Below, piece by piece: positions 34,712 through 44,009 of a stretch of 64,000 nt of DNA; within the stretch, counting starts at the first letter, position 1; the number at the start of each line of letters is the position of its first letter. The DNA comes from Umezawaea endophytica (lineage in GTDB: Bacteria; Actinomycetota; Actinomycetes; Mycobacteriales; Pseudonocardiaceae), in assembly GCF_025061645.1 (NCBI RefSeq), contig NZ_JANYMP010000013.1, positions 1-64,000 of the forward strand, given 5' to 3'. Position numbers and translations under genes: made by a program. Below the pieces are notes generated by a model that saw only the letters and a list, made by a program, of their open reading frames with translations, did not search any database and had not been told where the DNA came from.

Positions 34712-34844
34712 TCGCCGAACTGCGGTAATGACGTCCGTTCGGCGGGATCCGGAGTCGTTCCGCCGGACGCGGAATGGCACGAGGCGGGGCCGGTGTTGGT
34801 CTTGGAGGGGACCTCCGGCCCGCTGACGTTGGGAGCACACTCGC

Positions 34845-36362
34845 ATGACGGCACCGCTCACCAGGAAGCAACTGGGGCTCCGGTCGGATCGAGGTCCCGT
34901 CCTGCTGGCGGTGATGCTGACCACCGGGCTGGTCGCGCTGGACACCACGATCATCGCGACCGCCGTGCCGTCCATCGTGGAGGACGTCGGCGGGTTCTCG
35001 CAGTTCCCGTGGCTGTTCTCGATCTACCTGCTCACCCAGGCCGTGACGGTGCCGCTGTACGGCAAGTTCGCCGACATCCTGGGCCGCAAGCCGGTGATGT
35101 TCTTCGGCATCGGCGTGTTCCTGCTCGGCTCGGTGCTGTCCGGCGCGGCGTGGAGCATGCCGGTGCTGATCGCGGCGCGCGCCATCCAGGGCATCGGCGC
35201 GGGCGCCGTGCAGCCGATGAGCATCACGATGCTCGGCGACCTCTACAGCGTGGAGGAGCGGGCGAAGGTCCAGGGCTACGTGACCAGCGTGTGGGCCGTG
35301 GCGTCGCTGATCGGGCCCGCGCTGGGCGGCGTGTTCTCCGACTACCTGTCGTGGCGGTGGATCTTCTTCGTCAACGTGCCGCTCGGCGCGGTCGCCGTGG
35401 TCTTCCTCGCCCTCCGGTTCAAGGAGGAGGTGGTCAAGAAGGAGCACAAGGTCGACTACCTCGGCGCGACGCTGCTCACGATCGGGCTGCCGCTGGTGCT
35501 GCTCGGGCTGCTCGAAGGCGGCGTGGCCTGGGCGTGGGCGTCGTGGCAGAGCCTGCTGGTGTTCGGCGCGGGCGGCGCGGTGCTGGTGGTGTTCGTGCTG
35601 GTGGAACGCCGGGTCGCCGAACCGGTGCTGCCGCTGTGGGTGTTCGGCCACCGCACGCTGAACGGCGGCAACCTGACGGCGCTGATCGTGGGCGCGCTGC
35701 TCATGGGGCTCACTTCGTACCTGCCCACGTTCGTCGAGGGCGTGCTCGGCACGGGCGCGCTGGTCGCGGGCTTCGCGCTGGCAGCGCTGACGTTCGGCTG
35801 GCCCATCTCGGCGGCGATGGCCGGGCGGGTCTACCTGCGGATCGGGTTCCGCGACACGTCGCTGATCGGCAGCGCCTTCGTGATCGCGGGAGCGGTGATG
35901 ATCACGTTCCTGTCCGAGGGGTCGGCCGTGTGGGAGGCCGCGGCGGGGTCGTTCGTGATGGGCGTCGGGCTCGGGCTGGTCTCCAGCCCCACGGTGATCG
36001 CCGTCCAGTCGACCGTGGGCTGGGACCGCCGGGGCGTGGTCACCGCGACGCACATCTTCAGCCGCTCCGTGGGCAGCGCCGTGGGGGTCGCCGTGTTCGG
36101 CGCCATCGCCAACTCGACCCTGGCCAACCGGTTCGCCCAGCCGCCCGCCGACATCGCGGACGAACTGCCGCCGAGCGTGGACGCCACGACCATCGTGCTG
36201 GGCGGCCACGCCGACCCGACGTCACCCGTCGTGACGTTCGTGCGGAGTGCTTTGGCCGACGCCACGCACAACGTGTTCCTGGCACTCCTGGTGATCGCCG
36301 CGTGCAGCGCGCTGACCGTTCTGCTCATGCCGCGCCGGACCGAGGAAATCACCTTCGTCTGA
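34845..36362 (+). CDS. MFS drug exporter, DHA2 (EmrB/QacA) family
   Basis: A 505-residue transporter with 14 predicted membrane helices. It carries the DHA2 helix 1 motif GLVALDTTIIATAVPSIVEDVGG, motif A in loop 2-3 (GKFADILGRKPVM), and the antiporter motif C region in helix 5 (VWAVASLIGPALGGVFSDY). Such proteins expel cationic dyes, drugs or self-made products using the proton gradient. The ATG at 34845 follows GGGAG. It is divergent from the LacI-type gene, but a role in the arabinose locus is not implied. Confidence 0.92.
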   Translation: MTAPLTRKQLGLRSDRGPVLLAVMLTTGLVALDTTIIATAVPSIVEDVGGFSQFPWLFSIYLLTQAVTVPLYGKFADILGRKPVMFFGIGVFLLGSVLSGAAWSMPVLIAARAIQGIGAGAVQPMSITMLGDLYSVEERAKVQGYVTSVWAVASLIGPALGGVFSDYLSWRWIFFVNVPLGAVAVVFLALRFKEEVVKKEHKVDYLGATLLTIGLPLVLLGLLEGGVAWAWASWQSLLVFGAGGAVLVVFVLVERRVAEPVLPLWVFGHRTLNGGNLTALIVGALLMGLTSYLPTFVEGVLGTGALVAGFALAALTFGWPISAAMAGRVYLRIGFRDTSLIGSAFVIAGAVMITFLSEGSAVWEAAAGSFVMGVGLGLVSSPTVIAVQSTVGWDRRGVVTATHIFSRSVGSAVGVAVFGAIANSTLANRFAQPPADIADELPPSVDATTIVLGGHADPTSPVVTFVRSALADATHNVFLALLVIAACSALTVLLMPRRTEEITFV

Positions 36363-36442
36363 CATTCTTTCCCGCGCCGCCCGAATGCGCCATCAACAAG
36401 TCCTATGGCAATTCGGAAACGGCGTGGGGGAACAACCGGAAT

Positions 36443-37210
36443 TCAGCGGAGGCCGTCCGCGGGCTCACCGAGCGGGTCGTTCTCGGAAGTGAACAACGTC
36501 CACAGCAGCACTGCGACGACAAGACCGCCGAGGAGGAAGACCGGGAACACGAGGTCGAACACGTCGGTGCCGACCGGCGTGGGGATCGTCATGTCGGGCT
36601 CCACGTTCACGGCGGCCATGCCGGTGAAGTGCATGCCGGTCACGGCGACACCCATGACGAGCCCCGCGGCGACGCGGGCGAGGGTCGTCTTGACGACCAG
36701 GGTGAACCAGAAAGCGGCGGTCGCGGCGGCGACCGCGATGACGCACGACAGCACCACCAGTCCCGTGTCGTAGGACAGCTCGCCCTGGAACCGGATCGCC
36801 GACATGCCCATGTAGTGCATGCCCGCGACGCCGAGACCCGCCAGCACCCCGGCGCCCACGAGGCGGACCGGGGTGACCCGCAGGAGGGTCACGATGGACA
36901 GGCCAACGCCGACGACACCCACCGCGATCAGCGCGGACAGGGCCGTGAGCGGCGCGGAGTACTTGACGGTGCCGCTGGTGACCTCGAAGCCGAGCATGGC
37001 GATGAAGTGCATCAGCCAGATGGCCACGCCGCCGATGGCGAACGCGCCGAAGATCGTCCAGAGCACCTTGGACCTGCGCCCGTCCTCGTTCCTGGCCCTC
37101 GACATGCACGACAGGCCGATCAACGACCCGATCACCGAGATGGCGTACGCCAGCAGCGGGGTCCAGAGACCCGACGAGAAATGCTGCATCGAATCGTGGT
37201 TCACAAGCAC
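36443..37210 (-). CDS. MHYT-domain integral membrane sensor
   Basis: A protein of about 255 residues with seven membrane segments and three copies of the MHYT motif: MHFIAM, MHYMGM and MHFTGM, each near the outer end of a helix. MHYT domains are proposed to bind copper and sense O2, CO or NO; they are usually fused to GGDEF/EAL or kinase domains, but here no output domain is attached. The start is uncertain: GTG 37210 is used because AAGGA lies five bases upstream, and GTG 37204 is also possible. It is convergent with the MFS gene. Confidence 0.88.
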   Translation of the reverse strand: MLVNHDSMQHFSSGLWTPLLAYAISVIGSLIGLSCMSRARNEDGRRSKVLWTIFGAFAIGGVAIWLMHFIAMLGFEVTSGTVKYSAPLTALSALIAVGVVGVGLSIVTLLRVTPVRLVGAGVLAGLGVAGMHYMGMSAIRFQGELSYDTGLVVLSCVIAVAAATAAFWFTLVVKTTLARVAAGLVMGVAVTGMHFTGMAAVNVEPDMTIPTPVGTDVFDLVFPVFLLGGLVVAVLLWTLFTSENDPLGEPADGLR

Positions 37211-37824
37211 ACCGGTCCTTGGTTGGGATGCGGACTGCCGCCACCGTCTGCGCGCGAGGCACGGGAGGCACACGTCCGGTGATATCGGCAGCAGGCCCCA
37301 ATTCGTAACCCGATATCCGACGATCCACCAGCGCCGCTGAGGCGCCGTAATCCATTCGAGATAATGGGCCAAATTTCGGCTACATACGGTAGCCACGGAG
37401 GCACCTAGCGACGATTGCCGACGTCGGAACCGATCCACCTAACACCCCCTAGAACCACTCTGAGTAGTCGTGGTCGAACCTCCAATTCGTGACGCTGTTT
37501 CCGACGCATACTCATCTTTTACCCGATGTCGACAAGCCGGAGAGTGTTCGACCGATCACCTTGCGCGAATGGGTGACAATCGAATCCGGTTGAATTCCGA
37601 TTTGCATTCACCTTTTCCGCGACCCCTCACCCCGGTGGCGGAAACCCCAAGTCAGAGCCCGGTTGACGTGAACACCCGGTCTCGGAAAACCGAGCGGTCC
37701 ACCCCGGAGCGATTTCACCGGGCGGAGTCGGGCGAGTTCTGCCAGGGTCGGTGGACGATCAGAGTGACACCGCCCGCCCCGTGTAGCGCTCAGGACAGGA
37801 CATAAGGGACACTGTCCCAGTTCG
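37211..37824. other. Intergenic region before the riboswitch, no gene seen
   Basis: About 600 bp, less G+C-rich than the genes (37340-37620 especially), between the MHYT gene and the terC leader. It holds a small hairpin GGCTAC/GTAGCC at 37378-37394. An open frame at 37470-37805 has no domain or ribosome-binding site and is not accepted. Promoters for both flanking genes are expected here but none stood out. Confidence 0.5.
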
Positions 37825-37922
37825 CGGAGGGGAGTACTCCCAGCGCGGCGGTGCCGTCAGCACGGAGTTGCCCTTGGCTCCCGGTTCCGCCGGTCGGCGT
37901 CAGCCGGCGGAGGAGACCTCCG
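37825..37922 (+). ncRNA. yybP-ykoY-type (manganese) riboswitch in the terC leader
   Basis: The leader shows the hallmarks of the family. The closing stem CGGAGG (37825-37830) pairs with CCTCCG (37917-37922); GGGGAGTA follows directly on the 5' side (37829-37836) and GAGACCT directly precedes the 3' stem strand. Between them are two arms (for example GTGCCGTCAGCAC around 37851-37863 and CCGCCGGTCGGCGTCAGCCGGCGG around 37888-37911). Members bind Mn2+ and control Mn exporters and TerC/Alx-type proteins, exactly the gene that follows 42 bases downstream. Confidence 0.87.
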
Positions 37923-37963
37923 GTCACAGGCGCGCACGCCGAGAGCCGGAGGGTTAATTCCCC

Positions 37964-38944
37964 ATGTCTGTACCACTGTGGTTGTGGCTCGCGACGGTCT
38001 TCGGCCTGTTGGGCCTGCTCGTCGTGGACCTCGTGCTCGTGGCGCGCAGGCCGCACGAGGTGTCGTTCGGCGAAGCCGGGCGCTGGGTCACGTTCTACGT
38101 CAGCCTCGCGGTCCTGTTCGGCCTGGGCATCTGGTACTTCTCGGGCGGTGTCTACGCCGGTGAGTTCTTCGCCGGGTACATCACCGAGTACTCGCTCAGC
38201 ATCGACAACCTGTTCATCTTCCTGATCATCATGAACACCTTCAAGGTGCCCAAGGTGCACCAGGGCAAGGTGCTGCTCGTCGGCATCCTGATCGCGCTGG
38301 TGATGCGCGGCATCTTCATCGCGGTCGGCGCGGCGGTCATCGCGCAGTTCAGTTGGGTCTTCTACCTCTTCGGCGCGTTCCTGATCTACACCGGCTACAA
38401 GCTGGCCAGGACGAAGCACGACGAGGAGGAGGAGTACAAGGAGAACGCGCTGCTGAGGTTCGTCCGCAGGGTGTACCCGGTGGCGGACCGCTACCACGAC
38501 GCCAGGTCGTTCATCAAGATCGACGGCAAGCGCTTCGTGACCCCGATGTTCATCGTCATGCTCGCGATCGGCACGACCGACCTGCTGTTCGCGCTCGACT
38601 CGATCCCGGCAATCTTCGGCCTCACCAAGGAGCCGTTCCTGGTGTTCACGGCCAACGCGTTCGCCCTGATGGGCCTGCGGCAGCTCTACTTCCTGCTCGG
38701 CGGCCTGCTGAACAAGCTGGTGTACCTGTCGATCGGCCTCTCGCTGATCCTCGCGTTCATCGGCGTGAAACTGGTCCTGGAAGCGCTGCACACCAACTCG
38801 CTGCCGTTCCTCAACGGCGGTGAGCCCCTCGATGTGCCGACGATCGGCATCGAGGTGTCGCTCCCGGTGATCATCGGCGTCCTGGTGATCACCACGGTCG
38901 CCAGCCTGATGAAGTCCAAGCGCGACGAGGCCGCGGCCAAGTAG
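37964..38944 (+). CDS. TerC/Alx family membrane protein
   Basis: A 326-residue membrane protein with about nine helices. Family features include YITEYSLSIDNLFIFLIIMNTFKVP with the conserved acidic pair, HQGKVLLVGILIALVMRGIFI, and IGTTDLLFALDSIPAIFGLT with the second aspartate motif. TerC/Alx proteins handle metals, chiefly Mn2+, and also assist membrane protein metalation after secretion. A yybP-ykoY-type riboswitch in its leader supports Mn2+ control. GGAGGG lies ten bases before the ATG. Confidence 0.94.
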   Translation: MSVPLWLWLATVFGLLGLLVVDLVLVARRPHEVSFGEAGRWVTFYVSLAVLFGLGIWYFSGGVYAGEFFAGYITEYSLSIDNLFIFLIIMNTFKVPKVHQGKVLLVGILIALVMRGIFIAVGAAVIAQFSWVFYLFGAFLIYTGYKLARTKHDEEEEYKENALLRFVRRVYPVADRYHDARSFIKIDGKRFVTPMFIVMLAIGTTDLLFALDSIPAIFGLTKEPFLVFTANAFALMGLRQLYFLLGGLLNKLVYLSIGLSLILAFIGVKLVLEALHTNSLPFLNGGEPLDVPTIGIEVSLPVIIGVLVITTVASLMKSKRDEAAAK

Positions 38945-39007
38945 CCCCGTTCCACGACGTCGGGTCGGCGCTCACGAGCTGACCACCCGCGACGCGGAAC
39001 GCCTGCT

Positions 39008-39043
39008 GGGGTGGGACACCGCCTGACGACGGTGTCCCACCCC
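39008..39043. terminator. Bidirectional hairpin terminator
   Basis: A perfect 14-bp stem (GGGGTGGGACACCG, 39008-39021) with an eight-base loop and its complement at 39030-39043, between the convergent terC and propeller genes. Confidence 0.85.
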
Positions 39044-39048
39044 GCACC

Positions 39049-39999
39049 TCAGCAGCTCAGGCGCGCGACGAGCAGGTTGGGGTCGACGCCGGTGAAGTAG
39101 GCCGCGTTGGCGACGTACACGGTGTTGCCCCGCCGGGCCAGCGACGTCGGGTTCTGGAGGCCGTCCGCGCCGGTCAGGACCACCGTGTGCGAGCCGTCCG
39201 GCCGGACCAGGAGCACCTCGTTCGCCGCGATCCCCGCGACCAGCAGGGTGTCGTCCCGGCCGGTGAACTCGATGTCGTCGATCAACCCGAGACCGGTGGC
39301 GACGACGCGCGCCGGTCCGGCCGACCCGTCCCGCCGGATCGGGAGGCGGACGACGGACCCGGTGTCGGTGTTCGTCGTCCACACAGCGCCGTTGTGCACG
39401 GCGAGGCCGTTGGCGCCCGCCAGGGAGCTCTGCGCCAGTTCCGGCGCGGTGCTCCACGCCACCGCGGGGCCGCCGCGCACCGACGCCCGCCAGATCGTGC
39501 CCAGCACCGAGTCGGCGGCGTAGAGGAAGCCGCCGTGCAGGTGCAGGCCGTTGGCGACACCGGTGGGCGGCAGCGCGACGACGCGCTGCGGGGTCCCACC
39601 GGGCCGGAGCCGCCAGAGGCCGGTCAGCTCGGCGGTCCCGGTGGAGTAGGCGAAGTACAGCGTGCCGTCGTGGTCGCGCTCGATCCCGCCGACGATCGGT
39701 TCGCCGCCGAACGCCGGGGTCTTCGACCCCGGTGGCGGTGCCGGGACGGTGGCCAGGACTCGGACGTCACCGCGCGGCGAGATCCGGGCGATCTGGCGGC
39801 TGTAGGCGAAGGTGACGTCCGCGGAGCCGTCCGGCTCCAGGGTGAGGTTCTCCACCTGCTGGCGGGCGGCCAGGTCAAGGTGCGCCACGACGCGCGGCGC
39901 GGACAGCGTGGCACCGGTGGCCGACGCCTGGAGGGGTGCCACGAGTACCGCCGACAGGGCCAGCACCGTGGCGAGTGCTGTTGAGCCGGTCTTGGACAT
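39049..39999 (-). CDS. Secreted SMP-30/gluconolactonase-like beta-propeller protein
   Basis: A 316-residue exported protein. The signal peptide MSKTGSTALATVLALSAVLVAPLQASA begins at ATG 39999, which has GGTGGAG upstream. The mature protein shows repeating propeller blades such as GGIERDHDGTLYFAYSTGTAELTGLWRL, GVANGLHLHGGFLYAADSVLGTIWR and GANGLAVHNGAVWTTNTDTGSVVRL, resembling SMP-30/strictosidine-synthase-like six-bladed propellers. Enzyme activity cannot be inferred. It is divergent from the XRE regulator at 40178 and may be its target. Confidence 0.82.
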   Translation of the reverse strand: MSKTGSTALATVLALSAVLVAPLQASATGATLSAPRVVAHLDLAARQQVENLTLEPDGSADVTFAYSRQIARISPRGDVRVLATVPAPPPGSKTPAFGGEPIVGGIERDHDGTLYFAYSTGTAELTGLWRLRPGGTPQRVVALPPTGVANGLHLHGGFLYAADSVLGTIWRASVRGGPAVAWSTAPELAQSSLAGANGLAVHNGAVWTTNTDTGSVVRLPIRRDGSAGPARVVATGLGLIDDIEFTGRDDTLLVAGIAANEVLLVRPDGSHTVVLTGADGLQNPTSLARRGNTVYVANAAYFTGVDPNLLVARLSC

Positions 40000-40177
40000 G
40001 GTTCTCCACCTTCTGCTTCCGGGGAATCGCGGCGAAGTCGTCGCCGCCGCACCGAAAACTAAGCGGATCGCCCAGGCGCCAGAAGGGTGCGGCGCACCCA
40101 GGCTGAGCGGGAATAGCACCCTGACGGGGTGTGGCTCACCCGGGACAACCCGTGCGCGGCGGGGTTATGTTCGCCTG

Positions 40178-41038
40178 GTGAGAGCGAACAACCACCTCGG
40201 CGAGTTCCTGCGGGCCAGGCGGACGCAACTGACGCCGCGGTCCGTCGGGTTGCCCGTCGACGGCAGGCGGCGCGTTCCGGGGCTGCGGCGCGAGGAGGTC
40301 GCCGACCTCGCGGGCCTGAGCACCGACTACTACACGCGGCTGGAGCAGGGCCGGGAGCGCCACCCGTCGCGCTCGGTGCTCGACGCGCTGGCCAGGGCGC
40401 TGCTGTTCGACGAGGAGGCGCTGCGCTACCTCCGCTCCGTGGCCGACCACTCGCCCCGGAGGCGGCGGAAGCACGCCGAGCGCCCGCGGGTCGACCCGGA
40501 ACTGCTGGCGCTGCTGGAACTCTGGACCTCGACGCCCGCGATCGTGCTGGACAGCTTGACGAACGTGGTCGGCGCGAACCAGTTGGGGCGCGCCGTGTAC
40601 GAGGGCCACGAGCACGGCGATTGCCTGGCGCGCATGGTGTTCCTCGACGAGGACGCCAGGAGCTTCTACGGCGACTGGACTTCCGTGGCGCACGCGACCG
40701 TCGCCTCGCTGCGGGCGGCGGGCGGCGCCGACCCGGACGACCCCGGCCTGATCGCCCTGGTCGGCGAGCTCTCGCTGCGCAGCGACGAGTTCCGCACGAT
40801 GTGGGGCCAGGCGCGGGTGCACGTCAAGACCCGCGGCTCCACGCTCCTGCGCCACCCGCTGGTGGGTGACCTGCACCTGAACTACGAGTCCCTGACCGTC
40901 AACGCCGCGCCGGGCCTGACGATCAAGGTCTTCCACCCGGTGCCGGACACCCGGACCGCCGACGCGCTGGCCCTGCTTGGCAGCCTCACCGCGGGCAGGT
41001 CGACCGCGCACGCACCGGAGCGCGCGCCGGTCGAGTAG
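40178..41038 (+). CDS. XRE-family regulator with MmyB-like ligand-binding domain
   Basis: A 286-residue regulator. The N-terminal helix-turn-helix reads LGEFLRARRTQLTPRSVGLP, then VPGLRREEVADLAGLSTDYYTRLEQGRERHPS; the C-terminal part is the MmyB-like PAS-type domain (ARMVFLDEDARSFYGDW, then TLLRHPLVGDLHLNYESLTV). MmyB-like domains bind fatty-acid-like ligands. The GTG at 40178 follows a -10-like TTATGT by about seven bases, so a leaderless message is likely. It is divergent from the secreted propeller gene. Confidence 0.9.
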   Translation: MRANNHLGEFLRARRTQLTPRSVGLPVDGRRRVPGLRREEVADLAGLSTDYYTRLEQGRERHPSRSVLDALARALLFDEEALRYLRSVADHSPRRRRKHAERPRVDPELLALLELWTSTPAIVLDSLTNVVGANQLGRAVYEGHEHGDCLARMVFLDEDARSFYGDWTSVAHATVASLRAAGGADPDDPGLIALVGELSLRSDEFRTMWGQARVHVKTRGSTLLRHPLVGDLHLNYESLTVNAAPGLTIKVFHPVPDTRTADALALLGSLTAGRSTAHAPERAPVE

Positions 41039-42514
41039 TCAGCGCACGCCGTTCCAGACCGCGCGCTCCTTGCCGTCGGCCTCCTCGGTGGTCGTCCACT
41101 CCGGACCGATCCGGCGGACGGCGGGGCGCTCGGGCGTGTAGCGGGGCCAGCCGGGGTCGCCGTCGCGGGCGAAGCCCACCCACGCGGCGTGGACGCTCGT
41201 GGCCAGCGCGGTGGTCTCGGCGTTCGGGGTGACGCCGAGCAGGCCGAAGTCGACCCGGTCCAGCACGTCGAACACGAACGGCAGCTCGATCCCGTGGCAC
41301 GCCCCGAGCAGGCCGCCGAACGCGGGTGAGCGCCAGGTGAACTCGTACCGCCACGTCCCGGCGGCGTGCGGCGCGTGCGCGTCGGCCACGCGGGCTGTGG
41401 GAACGGCGAACATGAAGTCGGTGCCGATCGCGGCCAGCAGCTCACCGGGGGTGTCGCCGCGGCCCGCGCCCCGGTAGGCGTCGACGACCCGCGCCGGCTC
41501 CGGGTGCAGGCGGGCGACGGAGAACGCCAGCACCTCGGGCGTGACCTCGGGCAGCGCCGCCCCGAGCCCCACGAGGTAGAGGTTCATCTCGTCGGAGTTG
41601 TGGCCCACCAGCACGTCCACGCCCGAGGCGGCCCCCGCCGCGACCGCGTCCACGGGCTGGCCGTGGAACAGGTCGCCGTCCAGCACCGGGCCGATCGGCG
41701 ACAGCCCCATCAACGGGTCGCGCACCCCGTCCACGGTCAGGTCGGGACGGCCCAGCGCCACGCGGGTGAGCGCGTCGACCAGCGCGGCGTCGTCGGCCTC
41801 GGTGACCGGGCCGCCGAGGACCTCCTCGACCGCGCGGGTGGTCACGGCGGCCTGCGCGGGCGTGAGCAGGTGCGATCCGCCACCGCTCTGGCTGATCGCC
41901 CGGCGCACCAGCCCCGGCGGTAGGACGGCCAGCAGGTCGCACACGCTGAGCGCCCCGGCCGACTCGCCGAACACCGTCACGGTCGCCGGGTCCCCGCCGA
42001 ACGCGGAGACGTTGTCCCGCACCCACTCCAGGGCCGCGATCTGGTCGCGCAGGCCGCGGTTCTCCGGGAACCCCGGCACGGAGCCGAACCCGAGCACGCC
42101 GAGCCGGTAGTTCACCGTCACCAGCACCACGCCGTCCCGCGCGAACGACGACCCGTCGTACCCGGCCGTGCTCGCCGACCCGCCGGTGAACGAGCCGCCG
42201 TGCACGAACACCATCACCGGCAGCCCGGTGGCGGTCGGGTCCGGCGTCCACACGTTCGACGTCAGGTAGTCGTCGCCAGGGATCCAGCCCGGTCCGACGA
42301 TGCCCTCCAGGTCGACGCCGGGGATCCGGGTGCTGCCCTGCGGAGCCGTCGGACCGAACGTCCGCGCGTCGCGTTCTCCCGACAGGACAACGGGTTCCGG
42401 CAGGCCGAACCGCTCGGCGCGCGCGTACGGGATGTCCTTGAACGAGAACACGCCGTCGGCGTGCGTCCCGCGCAGGGTGGCGTCGCCGAGGCGCACCAGT
42501 GGTTCCGTGGTCAT
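41039..42514 (-). CDS. Type B carboxylesterase
   Basis: A 491-residue alpha/beta hydrolase of the carboxylesterase/cholinesterase family. The oxyanion-hole motif is HGGSFTGGSAS, the nucleophile elbow GESAGALS, and the catalytic histidine lies in GACHGIELPFVF. The early LRGTHADGVFSFKDIPYA is the family opening. It has no signal peptide. The ATG overlaps the stop of the upstream FAD oxidase gene by four bases, so the two are co-translated and may act on one substrate pathway. Its stop directly abuts the XRE gene end on the other strand. Confidence 0.92.
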   Translation of the reverse strand: MTTEPLVRLGDATLRGTHADGVFSFKDIPYARAERFGLPEPVVLSGERDARTFGPTAPQGSTRIPGVDLEGIVGPGWIPGDDYLTSNVWTPDPTATGLPVMVFVHGGSFTGGSASTAGYDGSSFARDGVVLVTVNYRLGVLGFGSVPGFPENRGLRDQIAALEWVRDNVSAFGGDPATVTVFGESAGALSVCDLLAVLPPGLVRRAISQSGGGSHLLTPAQAAVTTRAVEEVLGGPVTEADDAALVDALTRVALGRPDLTVDGVRDPLMGLSPIGPVLDGDLFHGQPVDAVAAGAASGVDVLVGHNSDEMNLYLVGLGAALPEVTPEVLAFSVARLHPEPARVVDAYRGAGRGDTPGELLAAIGTDFMFAVPTARVADAHAPHAAGTWRYEFTWRSPAFGGLLGACHGIELPFVFDVLDRVDFGLLGVTPNAETTALATSVHAAWVGFARDGDPGWPRYTPERPAVRRIGPEWTTTEEADGKERAVWNGVR

Positions 42515-43884
42515 TCGTTCTCCTGTCCGAACACCTTGCCGGGGTTGAGGACGTGGTGCGGGTCGAGCGCGTCGCGCACGGCGCGGTGCAGCGCGAGCAC
42601 GGCGGGGTCGAGTTCCCGGCGCAGCCCGTCGCGCTTGAGCAGGCCGACGCCGTGCTCACCGGTGACCGTGCCGCCGAGTTCGAGCGCCTCGGCGATGATG
42701 TCGGCGAACGCCGCCTGCGCGCGGGCCCGTCCGTCCTCGTCACCGGGCCTGGTCAGCAGCAACGGGTGCAGGTTGCCGTCGCCCGCGTGGGCGATGTTGG
42801 CGATCGTCGTGTCGTGCCGCTCGCCGATGGCCTGGACGCGGCCCAGCATCTCGGCGACCCGGCCGACGGGGACGCAGATGTCCTCGGTCAGCACCGGCCC
42901 GAGCCGTTCCAGCGCCGGGTAGGCGAGGCGGCGGGCGTCGAACAGCGCGTCGGCCTCCGCCTGGTTGGTGGACCGGGCGCTCCAGGTCGCGCCCGCCGCC
43001 TCGAAGCACGCCACCATCGCGTCCGCCTCGGCGTCCCCGGCCGCGCCGGGCGCGTCGGTGCGGCCCAACAGCACCGTGTCCGCGTCGGCGGACAGGCCCA
43101 TGTTCTTCCACTCGTCCACGGCGGCGAGGCACTGCCGGTCGACCAGTTCCAGCGCGGACGGCGTGAGCCCGGCGGCGGCGATCCGCTCCACGGCGAGACC
43201 GGCGGCCACGACGGACGAGAAGTACCCCGCGACGGTGTGCTCGGGTTCCCGGCGCGGTCGCAGCCGCACGGTGACCTCGGTGATGACGCCGAGCGTGCCC
43301 TCCGAGCCGACCAGCAGCGACGTGAGGTCGTAGCCCGCGACGCCCTTTGCCGTGCGGCGGCCGAGCCGGACCAGCTCCCCGGTGCCCGTCACGACCTGGA
43401 GCCCCAGCACGTAGTCGCCGGTCACGCCGTACTTCACGCAGCACACGCCGCCCGCGTTGGTGGCGACGTTGCCGCCGATGGTCGACCACGGCGAGCTGGC
43501 CGGGTCCGGCGGGTACCAGAGGCCCTGCTCGGCGCAGGCCGCGCGCAGGTCGTCGTTGACCACACCGGGTTCGACGACGGCGAGCTTCTCCAGCGGGTCG
43601 ATCTCCCTGATGGCCCTCATCCCGTCCAGTGCGATGACCGCGCACCCGGCGGTCGCGTTGGCTCCGCCGGACAGCCCGGTGCCCGCGCCGCGCGTGACGA
43701 CCGGGATCCCGCGCTCGACGCAGTACCGCACGACGACCTGGACCTCTTCGGCCGTGCGGGGCCTGACCACCACGGCGGGCAGCTCCCACGGCGCCCACTC
43801 GGCCTCGTCGTGGCTGTAGGACCGCAGCACGTCCGGATCGCTCAGCACCCGACCGGGCGGGAGCAGTGCGCTCAACCCGTCCAT
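42511..43884 (-). CDS. FAD-linked oxidase, GlcD/D-lactate dehydrogenase type
   Basis: A 457-residue flavoenzyme. The PP-loop that holds FAD is TRGAGTGLSGGANA, followed by GGNVATNAGGVCCVKYG and LVGSEGTLGVITEVTVRLRP; the C-terminal cap contains the conserved IANIAHAGDGNLHPLLL and GEHGVGLLKRDGL. Enzymes of this group oxidise 2-hydroxy acids such as glycolate or D-lactate. The ATG at 43884 follows GGAGGTGGG. It is divergent from the GAF-PucR regulator, which probably controls it and the overlapping esterase gene. Confidence 0.92.
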   Translation of the reverse strand: MDGLSALLPPGRVLSDPDVLRSYSHDEAEWAPWELPAVVVRPRTAEEVQVVVRYCVERGIPVVTRGAGTGLSGGANATAGCAVIALDGMRAIREIDPLEKLAVVEPGVVNDDLRAACAEQGLWYPPDPASSPWSTIGGNVATNAGGVCCVKYGVTGDYVLGLQVVTGTGELVRLGRRTAKGVAGYDLTSLLVGSEGTLGVITEVTVRLRPRREPEHTVAGYFSSVVAAGLAVERIAAAGLTPSALELVDRQCLAAVDEWKNMGLSADADTVLLGRTDAPGAAGDAEADAMVACFEAAGATWSARSTNQAEADALFDARRLAYPALERLGPVLTEDICVPVGRVAEMLGRVQAIGERHDTTIANIAHAGDGNLHPLLLTRPGDEDGRARAQAAFADIIAEALELGGTVTGEHGVGLLKRDGLRRELDPAVLALHRAVRDALDPHHVLNPGKVFGQENE

Positions 43885-44009
43885 CCCGCCCACCTCCGTT
43901 GGTGTCCTCTTCCCGACGCTAATCGCGGAACCGATCACCGGCAATGTGCGGACTCTCCACCAGGCACCCGATACAGTGGAGCTTCCCTCCATCCGGTGAA
44001 GGAGTCGCG

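Noticed and set aside
36443-37210. Histidine kinase or diguanylate cyclase
   Set aside because: Only the MHYT sensor part is present; the frame ends soon after the seventh helix.
33680-37282. A 1200-codon open frame on the + strand across the LacI, MFS and MHYT genes
   Set aside because: Arg-rich low-complexity translation; the real genes in this interval have recognisable domains in other frames.
37470-37805. Possible 111-residue protein before the terC leader
   Set aside because: No recognisable domain or ribosome-binding site, and it runs up to the riboswitch.
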